Below, one piece after another: positions 34,458 through 42,700 of a DNA stretch of 64,000 bases. Made by a program: the position numbers and the translations under genes. Source of the stretch: Haloprofundus salinisoli (GTDB lineage: Archaea > Halobacteriota > Halobacteria > Halobacteriales > Haloferacaceae). The notes beneath the pieces are model-generated. The model ran no database searches and had not been told where the DNA came from. It saw nothing but the letters and a program-made list of their open reading frames with translations. The DNA lies in NCBI RefSeq assembly GCF_020097815.1, contig NZ_CP083663.1, positions 2,953,015 through 3,017,014 of the forward strand. The letters run 5' to 3'. Positions within the stretch are counted from its first letter, which is position 1; each line of letters begins with the position of its first letter.

Positions 34458-34478
34458 GCTCACCCCCTCTCCCCGCGC

Positions 34479-34784
34479 ATGAGCACGATAGACACCGAAA
34501 AGAGCCTCGAAGACCGCATCGAGCTGTTCATGATGCGCAACTTCCCGCAGATTCAGATGCACGGCGGCAGCGCCGCCATCGAAGCCATCGACGAGGAGAG
34601 CGGTGAAGTGTGGATCGCACTCGGCGGCGCGTGTTCCGGGTGCGGTATCTCGCCGATGACCGTCCAAGCGCTGAAGAGCCGGATGGTCTCTGAGTTCGAT
34701 GAAATCAACGCCGTCCACGCCTCCGCGGGGATGGATGGACTCGGCCCAGCTTCGGACGACGACTTCTCCGACGTCCCGTTCTGA
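34479..34784 (+). CDS. NifU C-terminal-domain Fe-S scaffold protein
   Basis: This 101-residue protein consists of one NifU-C/Nfu domain. The LFMMRNFPQIQMHGGSAAIE region leads to GACSGCGISPMTVQ, where Cys52 and Cys55 form the CxxC that holds a 4Fe-4S cluster in Nfu scaffolds. It probably carries clusters to apoproteins. It stands alone with its own TATA box; no suf or isc genes are adjacent. Confidence 0.88.
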   Translation: MSTIDTEKSLEDRIELFMMRNFPQIQMHGGSAAIEAIDEESGEVWIALGGACSGCGISPMTVQALKSRMVSEFDEINAVHASAGMDGLGPASDDDFSDVPF

Positions 34785-34880
34785 GCCCCGGTAACGGCTC
34801 TCTACCGGCACCGCAGCCTTCCACCGGAAGTTCGGAATGGTACGGATAACTCTGCGTTGGACTCGCCGAGAACATGGTAG

Positions 34881-35021
34881 ATGAAGGCGCGGACGTACCA
34901 CGTCGTCTGTCGTGACTGCCGAACCGAACATCTCACCGCGAGTGAGTTCGCAGCGTCGGAACTGTCGGCCGAACATAACGCTCGCCTCGGTCATCGAGTC
35001 ACCTTTCGACAAATTGCGTAA
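34881..35021 (+). CDS. 46-residue Cys-containing protein
   Basis: This small gene has a CxxC pair. The ATG at 34881 opens MKARTYHVVCRDCRTEHLTA, and the frame ends at TAA 35019-35021. The CRDC pair and two His residues later (AEHNARLGHRV) could bind zinc. Codon composition is normal for the organism, and it sits 30 bases before the IMPase-family gene in the same direction. Function unknown. Confidence 0.6.
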   Translation: MKARTYHVVCRDCRTEHLTASEFAASELSAEHNARLGHRVTFRQIA

Positions 35022-35051
35022 TCCTTTCGGTCTCCCCTTCGACGGAACGAT

Positions 35052-35849
35052 ATGAACGACCCCGAAGCACGCGAACACCTCGTCGTCGACGTCGCGCACG
35101 AAGGTGGCGAACTTGCGCTCGATTCGTTCCGACAGGACCTCACCGTCGAAACGAAGGCAGGACCGCTGGACGCTGTCACGGCAGCCGACCGAAACGTGCA
35201 ACGCCACATCGTCGAACGGATCACCGAGCGGTTCCCCGACGACGACATCGTCGGCGAGGAAGACGACGCGGCAAAAGACGTCCCCGAAAACGGTCTCGCG
35301 TGGGTCATCGACCCGATCGACGGAACGAACAACTACGTCGCCGGAGACAGGCGATGGGCAACGAGCGTCGCCCTCGTCGAAGACGGCGAACCGCGTACTG
35401 CCGCGAACTATCTCCCGGCGATTGGAGAAAGCTATGTCTCAACGGGCGACGAGACGACGCGAGACGGCGACCCGGTACGCGTTAGTGAAACGTCCGCATC
35501 GGAGACGTTCGTCATCGACCCTATCTTCGGGTTGAGTCGTCCCGAGCGTCGAGCGCTCGCCCGCGTCGCGGAGAGAATCGTCACGGAGTTCGGCGACTTG
35601 CGACGCGTCGGGAGCGGTCAAACGACGCTATCGATGGTCGCCAACGGCGAGCTAGACGCCGCGGTGTCGACGGTCGAACTCTCGCCGTGGGACACGATCG
35701 CGGGCGTGTTTCTCGTCCGACAAGCGGGAGGAACCGTCACCGACCCCTCGGGCGACCGGTGGAGACACGATTCACAGGGGCTGATAGCCTCCAACGGAGC
35801 CGCTCACGACGAACTCGTCGGGGCGTTCGGAACGCTCGAAATGGAATAG
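35052..35849 (+). CDS. Inositol-monophosphatase family phosphatase
   Basis: This 265-residue protein has the FIG/IMPase metal site. Glu in VGEEDD (69-70) and Asp in DPIDGTNNY (87 and 90) bind the first metal pair, and the late SPWDTIAG supplies another Asp. Archaeal members hydrolyse inositol monophosphate and often also fructose-1,6-bisphosphate. The exact substrate is open. It has slightly less GC-rich codon use than the core genes. Confidence 0.85.
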   Translation: MNDPEAREHLVVDVAHEGGELALDSFRQDLTVETKAGPLDAVTAADRNVQRHIVERITERFPDDDIVGEEDDAAKDVPENGLAWVIDPIDGTNNYVAGDRRWATSVALVEDGEPRTAANYLPAIGESYVSTGDETTRDGDPVRVSETSASETFVIDPIFGLSRPERRALARVAERIVTEFGDLRRVGSGQTTLSMVANGELDAAVSTVELSPWDTIAGVFLVRQAGGTVTDPSGDRWRHDSQGLIASNGAAHDELVGAFGTLEME

Positions 35850-35868
35850 AACCGAACTCAGCGGGTCG

Positions 35869-36207
35869 TTACGAGGAGAGCTGCGAAATCAGCGATTCGA
35901 GCGAGGACTTCTCCTGGACGCCGACGACTCGTTCGGCAGCCTCGCCGTTCGCGTAGAACTCCAGCGTCGGAACGCTCCGAACGCCCGCGGACTGAGCGAG
36001 TTGCTGGTGCTCGTCGATATCGAGTTTGGCGACGACGGCGTCCGTTTCGGCGGCCAACTCTTCGAGCGTCGGTTCGAGCATCTTGCACGGGCCGCACCAG
36101 TCGGCGTAGTAGTCGACGATGACGACGTCGTTTTCGACGACGAGCGATTCGAGGTGGCTCTGATCCTCGACGTAGACCGGCTTCTCTGCACTCTCTGGTG
36201 TACTCAT
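35869..36207 (-). CDS. Thioredoxin
   Basis: This 112-residue thioredoxin has the WCGPC active site (Cys38, Cys41) in DYYADWCGPCKMLEPT, and the cis-Pro in SVPTLEFYANGE. It reduces protein disulfides in the cytosol. The ATG at 36207 is used rather than a GTG three bases upstream. It is convergent with the IMPase-family gene. Confidence 0.9.
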   Translation of the reverse strand: MSTPESAEKPVYVEDQSHLESLVVENDVVIVDYYADWCGPCKMLEPTLEELAAETDAVVAKLDIDEHQQLAQSAGVRSVPTLEFYANGEAAERVVGVQEKSSLESLISQLSS

Positions 36208-36273
36208 CACCTCTGGTTAGTCGGCCATCGCTGATAAGCGTTGAGCAGTTTGTCTCCGAGTTCGCAATACCGG

Positions 36274-36936
36274 TCACGTCACCGAGTATCGGAGCAGCAC
36301 GCCGTCGTCGATGCGTTCGACGGATTCGAGCGAGAGCGCCGGGAACTCGTCGACGAACCCGTCGCCGTCGGCGAGCGTCGGCGCGTCGCGGCCGCCGATT
36401 ATCTTCGACCCGACGTAGACGGAGAGTTCGTCGACGAGTGCGGCCTCGAACAGCGAGAAGATGAGTTCGCCGCCGCCTTCGACCATCAGTCGGTCGACGC
36501 CCTCGGCTTCGAGTCTGTCGAACGCGGCCGAGAGGTCGACTCTGTCGTCGCCGGCGACGACGATAGTCGCACCGTGGGCACGCAGGTCGTCAAGACGCTC
36601 TTTCGGCGCGGCCTCGGTGACGAGCAGGTAAGTCAGCGCGTCGTCGTCGAGAATCCGGGCGTCTAGGGGCGTCCGCCCGCGCGAGTCGGCGACGACGCGA
36701 GCGGGATTCTCGGACCGACCGCTCTCGCGGCGCTCGGTTCGGCGGCGTCCGGCGTCGAGGACGAGGTGCGGGTCGTCGGCGAGCACCGTTCCGACGCCGA
36801 CCATGACGGCGTCGCTCTCGGCGCGGAGGCGGTCGACGCGGTCGAAATCGTCTTCGCCGCTGATGACGACCTGTTCGCGCCGCCGCGAGGAGAGTTTGCC
36901 GTCGGCGCTCGTCGCCGCGTTGACCACCACGTGCAT
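36274..36936 (-). CDS. arfC: Pyrimidine reductase of riboflavin/F420 synthesis (RibD C-terminal type)
   Basis: This 220-residue protein is of the RibD-C reductase family. It starts MHVVVNAATSADGKLSSRR, has DAVMVGVGTVLADDPHL, RVVADSRGRTPLDARIL and GVDRLMVEGGGELIFSLF, all typical of archaeal 2,5-diamino-6-ribosylamino-pyrimidinone 5'-phosphate reductases. It reduces the ring-opened riboflavin precursor with NADPH. The frame runs on far upstream without coding sense; the ATG at 36936 gives the family length. It is divergent from the glycosyltransferase. Confidence 0.85.
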   Translation of the reverse strand: MHVVVNAATSADGKLSSRRREQVVISGEDDFDRVDRLRAESDAVMVGVGTVLADDPHLVLDAGRRRTERRESGRSENPARVVADSRGRTPLDARILDDDALTYLLVTEAAPKERLDDLRAHGATIVVAGDDRVDLSAAFDRLEAEGVDRLMVEGGGELIFSLFEAALVDELSVYVGSKIIGGRDAPTLADGDGFVDEFPALSLESVERIDDGVLLRYSVT

Positions 36937-37065
36937 GTCTCGGGAGTCGACGGCCCACGGGATGCGCCTTTCGATGCCCGCCTCGTCGCTCACGCCGGGG
37001 CCGTCAGAGTTCGGACGCTCGAATCTCAGCAAAACACTAAGTATCGTCTCCGAGAACCGTTTACA

Positions 37066-38109
37066 ATGCCACCACGCGTCCTCATGTTGGGTTGGGGTTT
37101 TCCACCGAACGTCGCCGGCGGGTTGGACACACACGTCGGCGCGTTGTTCGACGGTCTCGACGAGACCGACATCGAAATCGAACTGATGCTTCCGGCGGAG
37201 TACGCCCCGGAGGGTCGCGAGAACATCGTCGGCGTGCCGACGGGCGACGGCGATATCGTCACCAGAATCGGCCGCATCAGCAAGCGCTTCGCCGAGCGCG
37301 CACCCGAGTTCGACATCGTCCACACCCACGACTGGTTCGGCTACGGTCCGGCCTCGCGTGCGAAACAGCAGGCCGACGTGACGTGGGTGACGACGTTCCA
37401 CTCGCTCTCGTCGGACCGCAACATCGACCCGCCGCAGCGGGAACTGGAAACCGAGCGCCGTGTCACCGACCGCTCGGACCACCTGCTGTCGGTGAGTCAT
37501 CTCCTCGCTCGTAACCTGAAGGAGGAGTACGGCGGCGAGTCTGCGGTCATACACAACGGCTTCTCGACGCCGAAGACGACCGGCCGCGACTACAAGGAGG
37601 AGTTGGGAATCGAGGGGCCGATGCTCTTGTACGTCGGCCGCCACACCGACCAGAAAGGTATCGCCCACCTGTTGTACGCTATCAAGAAGCTCCGCGACCC
37701 CGAGGTGACGCTCGTCGTCGGCGGGAAGGGCCACCTGAGCGACCAACTGAAGCGGTTCGCCCAGTTGCTCGGCATCGAAGAACAGGTGAACTTCGTCGGC
37801 TACGTCCCCGAGGAGGCGCTCGGCGACTACTACGCCTCCGCGGACGTGTTCGTCTCGCCGTCGCTCGCCGAACCGTTCGGCATCACCATCACCGAGGCGC
37901 TGGAGGTGGGAACTCACGTCGTCGCCACCGAGTGCGGCGTCGCCGAGATACTGCCCGACGACTGTCTCGTCGAAGTCGAACCCGACTCGGACTCCATCGC
38001 CGACGGCATCGAGGAGGCGCTCTCGCGCGACGAACCGCCGCAGTACGAGCGCCGCGGCTGGGACGAAGTCGTCGAGGAGACGGCAGAGTATTACCGGAGC
38101 ATCGTCTGA
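37066..38109 (+). CDS. GT4 family glycosyltransferase
   Basis: This 347-residue GT-B glycosyltransferase has an N-terminal MLGWGFPPNVAGGLDTHVGA, HTHDWFGYGPASRA and a VIHNGF hinge. It has LYVGRHTDQKGIAHLLYA, and the C-terminal SPSLAEPFGITITEALEVG, the EX7E-type donor-binding motif of GT4. It resembles glycogen/starch synthase-like members, so a role in polysaccharide or glycolipid synthesis is plausible. The acceptor is unknown. The ATG at 37066 matches the family start. Confidence 0.87.
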   Translation: MPPRVLMLGWGFPPNVAGGLDTHVGALFDGLDETDIEIELMLPAEYAPEGRENIVGVPTGDGDIVTRIGRISKRFAERAPEFDIVHTHDWFGYGPASRAKQQADVTWVTTFHSLSSDRNIDPPQRELETERRVTDRSDHLLSVSHLLARNLKEEYGGESAVIHNGFSTPKTTGRDYKEELGIEGPMLLYVGRHTDQKGIAHLLYAIKKLRDPEVTLVVGGKGHLSDQLKRFAQLLGIEEQVNFVGYVPEEALGDYYASADVFVSPSLAEPFGITITEALEVGTHVVATECGVAEILPDDCLVEVEPDSDSIADGIEEALSRDEPPQYERRGWDEVVEETAEYYRSIV

Positions 38110-38135
38110 CCGTTCCGGACCGGAGCCGAGGCGCT

Positions 38136-38510
38136 TCAGTCCGTGCCGCGGTAGAGTTCGACGTGCGTGACGGGTTCGGGATGCAGAATTCGCAGTCCGT
38201 CGGCGGTCAGCGAGACGCCCTTCTTCTTCGGCGCACTGCTTCGTTGGTAGGGACTGTCGGCGCTGCTCTGATAGGGGCTGTCGCCGTCCGCGCCGCTCTG
38301 AGACGGACTGTCGGCGGAACTCTGGTAGGGGCTGTCGCGCGACTGGTAGGGGCTGTCGTTCTGCCGCGATCGGTTGAAACCTTCGGGTGGGAGGTAGATA
38401 CGCTCTCCCGACTCCGAGCGAACGACGACGGCGATGGCCCGGTCGCCGACCACGTCGATGGTCGTGTCACCGTCCTCGTCGACCCGCGTCTCGAACGTGA
38501 ACTCGTCCAT
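38136..38510 (-). CDS. Haloarchaeal protein with DSPYQ tandem repeats
   Basis: This is a 124-residue protein. An N-terminal conserved part (MDEFTFETRVDEDGDTTIDV, then AIAVVVRSESGERIYLPPEG) and a C-terminal part (GVSLTADGLRILHPEPVTHV) flank about 40 residues with five copies of DSP[YS]Q plus Ser/Ala spacers. The flanks look like one small beta domain, and the repeats look like an expandable linker. No function is known. The DNA repeat is also visible as repeated GGGGCTGTCG on the plus strand. Confidence 0.75.
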   Translation of the reverse strand: MDEFTFETRVDEDGDTTIDVVGDRAIAVVVRSESGERIYLPPEGFNRSRQNDSPYQSRDSPYQSSADSPSQSGADGDSPYQSSADSPYQRSSAPKKKGVSLTADGLRILHPEPVTHVELYRGTD

Positions 38511-38632
38511 AGCGCACACTCTCGGCGACGTCACTTAGGCGTTTGTCCGCGCTTCGAGCGACGGCTGTCGACGACCACGACCCCCCAAGCGACGGCTGAC
38601 GACGACCCACCCCGCGCCCGCGCGTGCAACGG

Positions 38633-38639
38633 TTTTTAA
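38633..38639 (+). promoter_or_regulatory. TATA-like box of the rpa operon
   Basis: TTTTTAA lies 25-31 bases before the ATG of rpa1 at 38664 and is the only clear promoter in front of the rpa1-rpap1-rpe set. Confidence 0.55.
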
Positions 38640-38663
38640 CACAGCGGGTCGAAACCCCCTTCG

Positions 38664-39971
38664 ATGCAAGTAGACGACCATGCCGAGGAGCTCGCCTCCG
38701 CTCTCGGCGTCGACAAAGAGGAGGTCACACGCGACTTGGAGAATCTGCTGCAGTACAGCGTCCCCATCGAGGAAGCCAAGCAGAGCGTGCGCCGAAAGCA
38801 CGGCGGCGGCAGCGGCGGCGGCACGACCCCCACCTCGAAAAGCGTCGCCGACGTCACCCCCGAGGACGGGAGCGTCACCGTCACGGCGAAAGTGCTCACC
38901 GTCGGTACGCGCTCGATTCGCTACCAGGGACAGGACCAGACGATTCGAGAGGGCGAACTCGCCGACGAGTCCGGCAAGATATCGTACACGGCGTGGACCG
39001 ACTTCGGGTTCGAGGCGGGCGACACCGTCACCATCGGCAACGCGAACGTCCGCGAGTGGGACGGGCGACCCGAACTGAACCTCGGCGAGAGCAGCAGCGT
39101 CGCCGTGGCCTCCGAGTCGATCTCGACCGACTACGAGGTCGGCGGCGACGCCACCCTCTTGGCGCTCGAACCCGGCGATCGCGGCCGCAACGTCGAAGTC
39201 CAGGTGCTCGAAGTCGAAAACCGGACTATCGACGGCCGCGACGGCGAGACAGAGATTCTCTCGGGCGTTCTCGCCGACGAGACGGCCCGACTGCCGTTCA
39301 CCGACTGGAACCCGCGCGAGGAGGTTGTCGAAGGGGCGAACCTCCGCATCGAAGACGTGTACATCCGCGAGTTCCGCGGCGTACCCTCGGTCAATCTCTC
39401 GGAGTTCACCTCCGCCACCGAACTCGCCGACCCCGTCGAGGTCAGAGACGCCGCCCCGCGCCTTCCCATCGGCGAAGCCGTCGACGCCGGCGGGATGTTC
39501 GACGTCGAACTCGTCGGCAACGTCATCGCCGTCCGCGACGGCTCCGGCCTCATCGAACGCTGCCCCGAGTGCGGACGCGTCGTCCAGAACGGCCAGTGCC
39601 GCAGCCACGGGAACGTCGACGGCGAGGACGACCTGCGCGTGAAGGCAATTCTCGACGACGGCACCGCCACCGTCACCGTTGTCCTCGACGCCGAGGAGAC
39701 GAGCGAAGTGTACGGCGGCGGCATCGAGGACGCCAAACAAGCGGCCCGCGACGCGATGGACAAGGAGGTCGTCGCCGACGATATCCGCGAGAAACTCGTC
39801 GGCCTCGAACACCGCGTCCGCGGTAACCTCTCGGTCGACGAGTACGGCGCGAACCTCGACGCCAGCGAGTTCGAGGCGACCGACGACGACCCGGCCGAAC
39901 GCGCCCGGACGCTGCTGTCGGACATCTCGGCCGCGGACTCGTCTGCGGCGGACGGGGAGGTGGCGCGATGA
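38664..39971 (+). CDS. rpa1: Replication protein A (single-stranded DNA-binding protein)
   Basis: This 435-residue haloarchaeal RPA begins with a helical part (LASALGVDKEEVTRDLENLL) and a Gly-rich linker. Three OB folds follow (for example SYTAWTDFGFEAGDTVTI, ARLPFTDWNPREEVVEGANL), then a zinc finger starting CPECGRVVQNGQCRSHG. It binds ssDNA in replication, repair and recombination. It overlaps rpap1 by four bases (ATGA), and the order rpa-rpap-phosphoesterase is the rpa1 operon described in Haloferax. Confidence 0.92.
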   Translation: MQVDDHAEELASALGVDKEEVTRDLENLLQYSVPIEEAKQSVRRKHGGGSGGGTTPTSKSVADVTPEDGSVTVTAKVLTVGTRSIRYQGQDQTIREGELADESGKISYTAWTDFGFEAGDTVTIGNANVREWDGRPELNLGESSSVAVASESISTDYEVGGDATLLALEPGDRGRNVEVQVLEVENRTIDGRDGETEILSGVLADETARLPFTDWNPREEVVEGANLRIEDVYIREFRGVPSVNLSEFTSATELADPVEVRDAAPRLPIGEAVDAGGMFDVELVGNVIAVRDGSGLIERCPECGRVVQNGQCRSHGNVDGEDDLRVKAILDDGTATVTVVLDAEETSEVYGGGIEDAKQAARDAMDKEVVADDIREKLVGLEHRVRGNLSVDEYGANLDASEFEATDDDPAERARTLLSDISAADSSAADGEVAR

Positions 39972-41812
39972 GCGCCGACGCGCCGGGGCAGCGCGAGGTC
40001 GCCTACCGCCTGTTCGCCGCCGAGTACGACGACGCGTCGCTGTCGTACTCCGAGAGCGACGAGGAGCGCGCGCCGAACTACGTCGTCACCCCGACGGGTG
40101 CGCGGGTCAACCGCCTGTTCGCCGTCGGCGTGCTGACCGAAGTCGAGCAGGTCAACGAGGACGTGCTCCGCGGGCGCGTCGCCGATCCCACGGGCGCGTT
40201 CGTCACCTACGCCGGTCAGTACCAACCGGAGGCGATGGCTTTCATCGACCGGACGACGCCGCCGGCGTTCGTCGCGCTGACCGGCAAGGCACGTACCTTC
40301 GAGCCGGAGGACTCCGACCGCGTCTACACCTCGGTCCGCCCCGAGAGCGTCAACGCCGTCGACGCCGACACCCGCGACCGGTGGGTCGTCTCGACGGCCG
40401 AGGCGACGCTTCGCCGCGTCGCCGCCTTCGACGCGGCGCTCGCCGACGACCGACGCGGCGAAGACCTCGAACGAGCGCTACTCACCGCCGGCGTCGACGA
40501 GACGCTCGCCGCGGGCATCCCGCGTGCCATCGACCACTACGGCACGACGACGGCGTACCTCGAAGCGATTCGACGGCTGGCCGTCGACGCGCTGGCAGTC
40601 GTCGCCGGCGACCGAGACGAGGTCCGTCCGCTGACCGTCGGTCCCGCGGAGGGCGACCCGACGGAACTCGGCCCGCTCCCGGCGGGCGTGGAGCGTCCCG
40701 ATCTCTCGGGCGTCGCCGTCGGGGAGGCCGTCGAAACGTCCGAAGCCGGCGAAGTCACCGAAGCCACCGAAGCTACCGAATCCGAGAGCGCCGGGTCTAC
40801 GGAACCATCGGAGACCGTCGAGGCAACCGCCGGAACCGAGTCGGGTACCGAAACCACCACTGGTACCGAAACCACCACCGGTACCGAGCCCGAGCCCGCC
40901 TCGACCGAGGCGACCCAACCGACCGAGACGACCGAGACGACCGAAACGTCCGAAACGTCCGAACCCGCCGCCGAGGAGTCGACCGCCGCAGCGTCCACGG
41001 AGACGATGGTCGAATCCAGCGAATCGGCGACTGACACCGCCGCCGAGCCCGCCGAGGCGGTCGCTCCCGACAGACAGGAGACGACCGCCGCGTCGACGGA
41101 GGCCGAATCGGCCGCGACCGACTCCGAGCCGGCGGAACCCGCCGATACCGAATCCGAGACGTCCGAGGCCGACAGCTCGGGCGGGCTCGGTGACTTCGAC
41201 GACACGTCGAGCGACTTCGACCGACCGACCGACGAGACCGAATCGACTGAACCGACCGACGAATCCGCCGAAGACGGCCCCGGCGACTTCGACGACGGGA
41301 TGTACGAACTCGACGAGGAGGAGCGTCAAGAGGTCGAAGAGGAGTTCGGCACCGAGTTCACGAGCGGCGCGGAGGTCGACGAACCAGGCGACGCCGACAT
41401 CGACGTGCCGACCGGCGAGGAAAGTGCGGCAGAACCCGTCGCCGCGGAGACGAGCGCCGCCGGTTCGACCGAGTCGGTCGTCGACGAGACGGCCGAGGAG
41501 GCGGACGACATCGCCGCCGAACCCGCGGAAGCCGCCGCTCCGGAGACGGACGACGTGTCCACCGACGCCGACGACACGGGCGACGAAGCCGACGAGACGA
41601 GCGAGCCGCTGGACGAAGCGGACCTCAAAGCCGCGGCCGTCGACGCTATGTCCGAGTTAGACGACGGCGACGGGGCGGACCGCGAGCGAGTCGTTGCCGC
41701 CGTCGTCGACGAGCACGGCGCGGACCCCGGCAACGTCGAGGACGCGATTCAGGACGCGCTGATGAGCGGCCAGTGTTACGAGCCCGCCGACGGGAAGCTG
41801 AAAGCCATCTGA
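39968..41812 (+). CDS. rpap1: RPA-associated protein RPAP1
   Basis: This 614-residue partner of RPA1 (COG3390) has a conserved N-terminal OB-like domain, about residues 1-200 (REVAYRLFAAEYDDASLSYS, GAFVTYAGQYQPEAMAFIDR). About 290 residues of Glu/Thr/Ser/Ala low-complexity sequence follow, and then a C-terminal domain (ADLKAAAVDAMSELDDGDGA, VEDAIQDALMSGQCYEPADG). It forms a complex with its cognate RPA in Haloferax. The start overlaps the rpa1 stop and its own stop overlaps rpe (TGATG). Confidence 0.9.
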   Translation: MSADAPGQREVAYRLFAAEYDDASLSYSESDEERAPNYVVTPTGARVNRLFAVGVLTEVEQVNEDVLRGRVADPTGAFVTYAGQYQPEAMAFIDRTTPPAFVALTGKARTFEPEDSDRVYTSVRPESVNAVDADTRDRWVVSTAEATLRRVAAFDAALADDRRGEDLERALLTAGVDETLAAGIPRAIDHYGTTTAYLEAIRRLAVDALAVVAGDRDEVRPLTVGPAEGDPTELGPLPAGVERPDLSGVAVGEAVETSEAGEVTEATEATESESAGSTEPSETVEATAGTESGTETTTGTETTTGTEPEPASTEATQPTETTETTETSETSEPAAEESTAAASTETMVESSESATDTAAEPAEAVAPDRQETTAASTEAESAATDSEPAEPADTESETSEADSSGGLGDFDDTSSDFDRPTDETESTEPTDESAEDGPGDFDDGMYELDEEERQEVEEEFGTEFTSGAEVDEPGDADIDVPTGEESAAEPVAAETSAAGSTESVVDETAEEADDIAAEPAEAAAPETDDVSTDADDTGDEADETSEPLDEADLKAAAVDAMSELDDGDGADRERVVAAVVDEHGADPGNVEDAIQDALMSGQCYEPADGKLKAI

Positions 41813-42594
41813 TGGCGCGACCCGCGGTCGAACCCGTGCCGGGCGAACCGGCGGCGACCGCCGACCTCGGCGACGAACGCGCGCTCGTCGTCGCCGACTA
41901 CCACGCCGGCATCGAGGCCGGGTTGCGCTACGAGCGCGGCGTCGAACTCGCGAGCAACGCCGACGCTCGCCGCGAGCGACTGCTGTCGCTTCTCGACCGC
42001 ACCGAGGCAGACAGCGTCGTCGTCCTCGGCGACATCGGCCACCGCATCGGCGACCCGAAGGGCGAGGAGCGCGAGGAACTGGAGGCGCTGTTCGACGCGC
42101 TCGCCGCCCGCGACGCGCCGCTGACGCTCGTCACCGGCAACCACGACGGCGGCGTCGCCGACGCCTTCGAAGACCGAATCGAGGCGACGCCCGGCGACGG
42201 GGTGCGGATGGGGAACGTCGGCTTCCTCCACGGGCACACGTGGCCGAATCGAGAGGTACTCGGCGCAGGGACCATCTGCATGGGCCACGAGCACGTCACC
42301 GTGAAACTGCAGGACTCCGTGGGCGGCGGGCGCGTCGAACCCGCGTGGCTCCGCGGACCACTCCGCCGCGAGGTGTTCGCCGAGCATCTCGGCGTCGAAG
42401 ACGACGACTCCGAGAGGTTCGAGTGGGCCGACCCGGAACTCGTCGTCTTCCCAGTGTTCAACGAGCGCTCCGGCGGAACGTGGGTGAACGTCGAGGGACA
42501 GGAGTTCCTCTCGCCGTTTCTGCCCCAGGCGCTGGAGTCGGGGGAGTTGTACCTGCTGGACGGGACGCGGTTGGGCGACTACCGGTCGGTGTGA
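41812..42594 (+). CDS. rpe: RPA-operon calcineurin-like phosphoesterase
   Basis: This 260-residue metallophosphoesterase has ligands in VVADYHAGIE, VVLGDIGHRIG, LVTGNHDGGV and GHEHVTVKLQ, the standard Asp-His, Gly-Asp, Asn-His-Asp and His motifs. In Haloferax the same operon ends with rpe, and its substrate is unknown (a nucleic-acid end-processing role is only inferred). The ATG overlaps the rpap1 stop (TGATG), implying coupled translation. Confidence 0.9.
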   Translation: MARPAVEPVPGEPAATADLGDERALVVADYHAGIEAGLRYERGVELASNADARRERLLSLLDRTEADSVVVLGDIGHRIGDPKGEEREELEALFDALAARDAPLTLVTGNHDGGVADAFEDRIEATPGDGVRMGNVGFLHGHTWPNREVLGAGTICMGHEHVTVKLQDSVGGGRVEPAWLRGPLRREVFAEHLGVEDDDSERFEWADPELVVFPVFNERSGGTWVNVEGQEFLSPFLPQALESGELYLLDGTRLGDYRSV

Positions 42595-42700
42595 GTCGGG
42601 AGGCGAACTCGAACGATTCGCCCCGAGCTGACGCCGATTTTTCGAACCCGTATTCCTCACAAGCGTAGGCCTTAACCCCCTCGCGCCGCTAATTTGGCCA

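Larger units (their letters stand above)
34202..34478. other. Low-GC spacer with promoters and an inverted repeat
   Basis: This AT-rich spacer holds the minus-strand TATA box (34228-34234) and a plus-strand box TATTTATAAGG near 34298-34308. After the latter is an inverted repeat ACGACGAG (34365-34372) / CTCGTCGT (34396-34403). No ORF follows the plus-strand box before the NifU-like gene, so a short untranslated RNA is possible. I see no tRNA. Confidence 0.35.
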
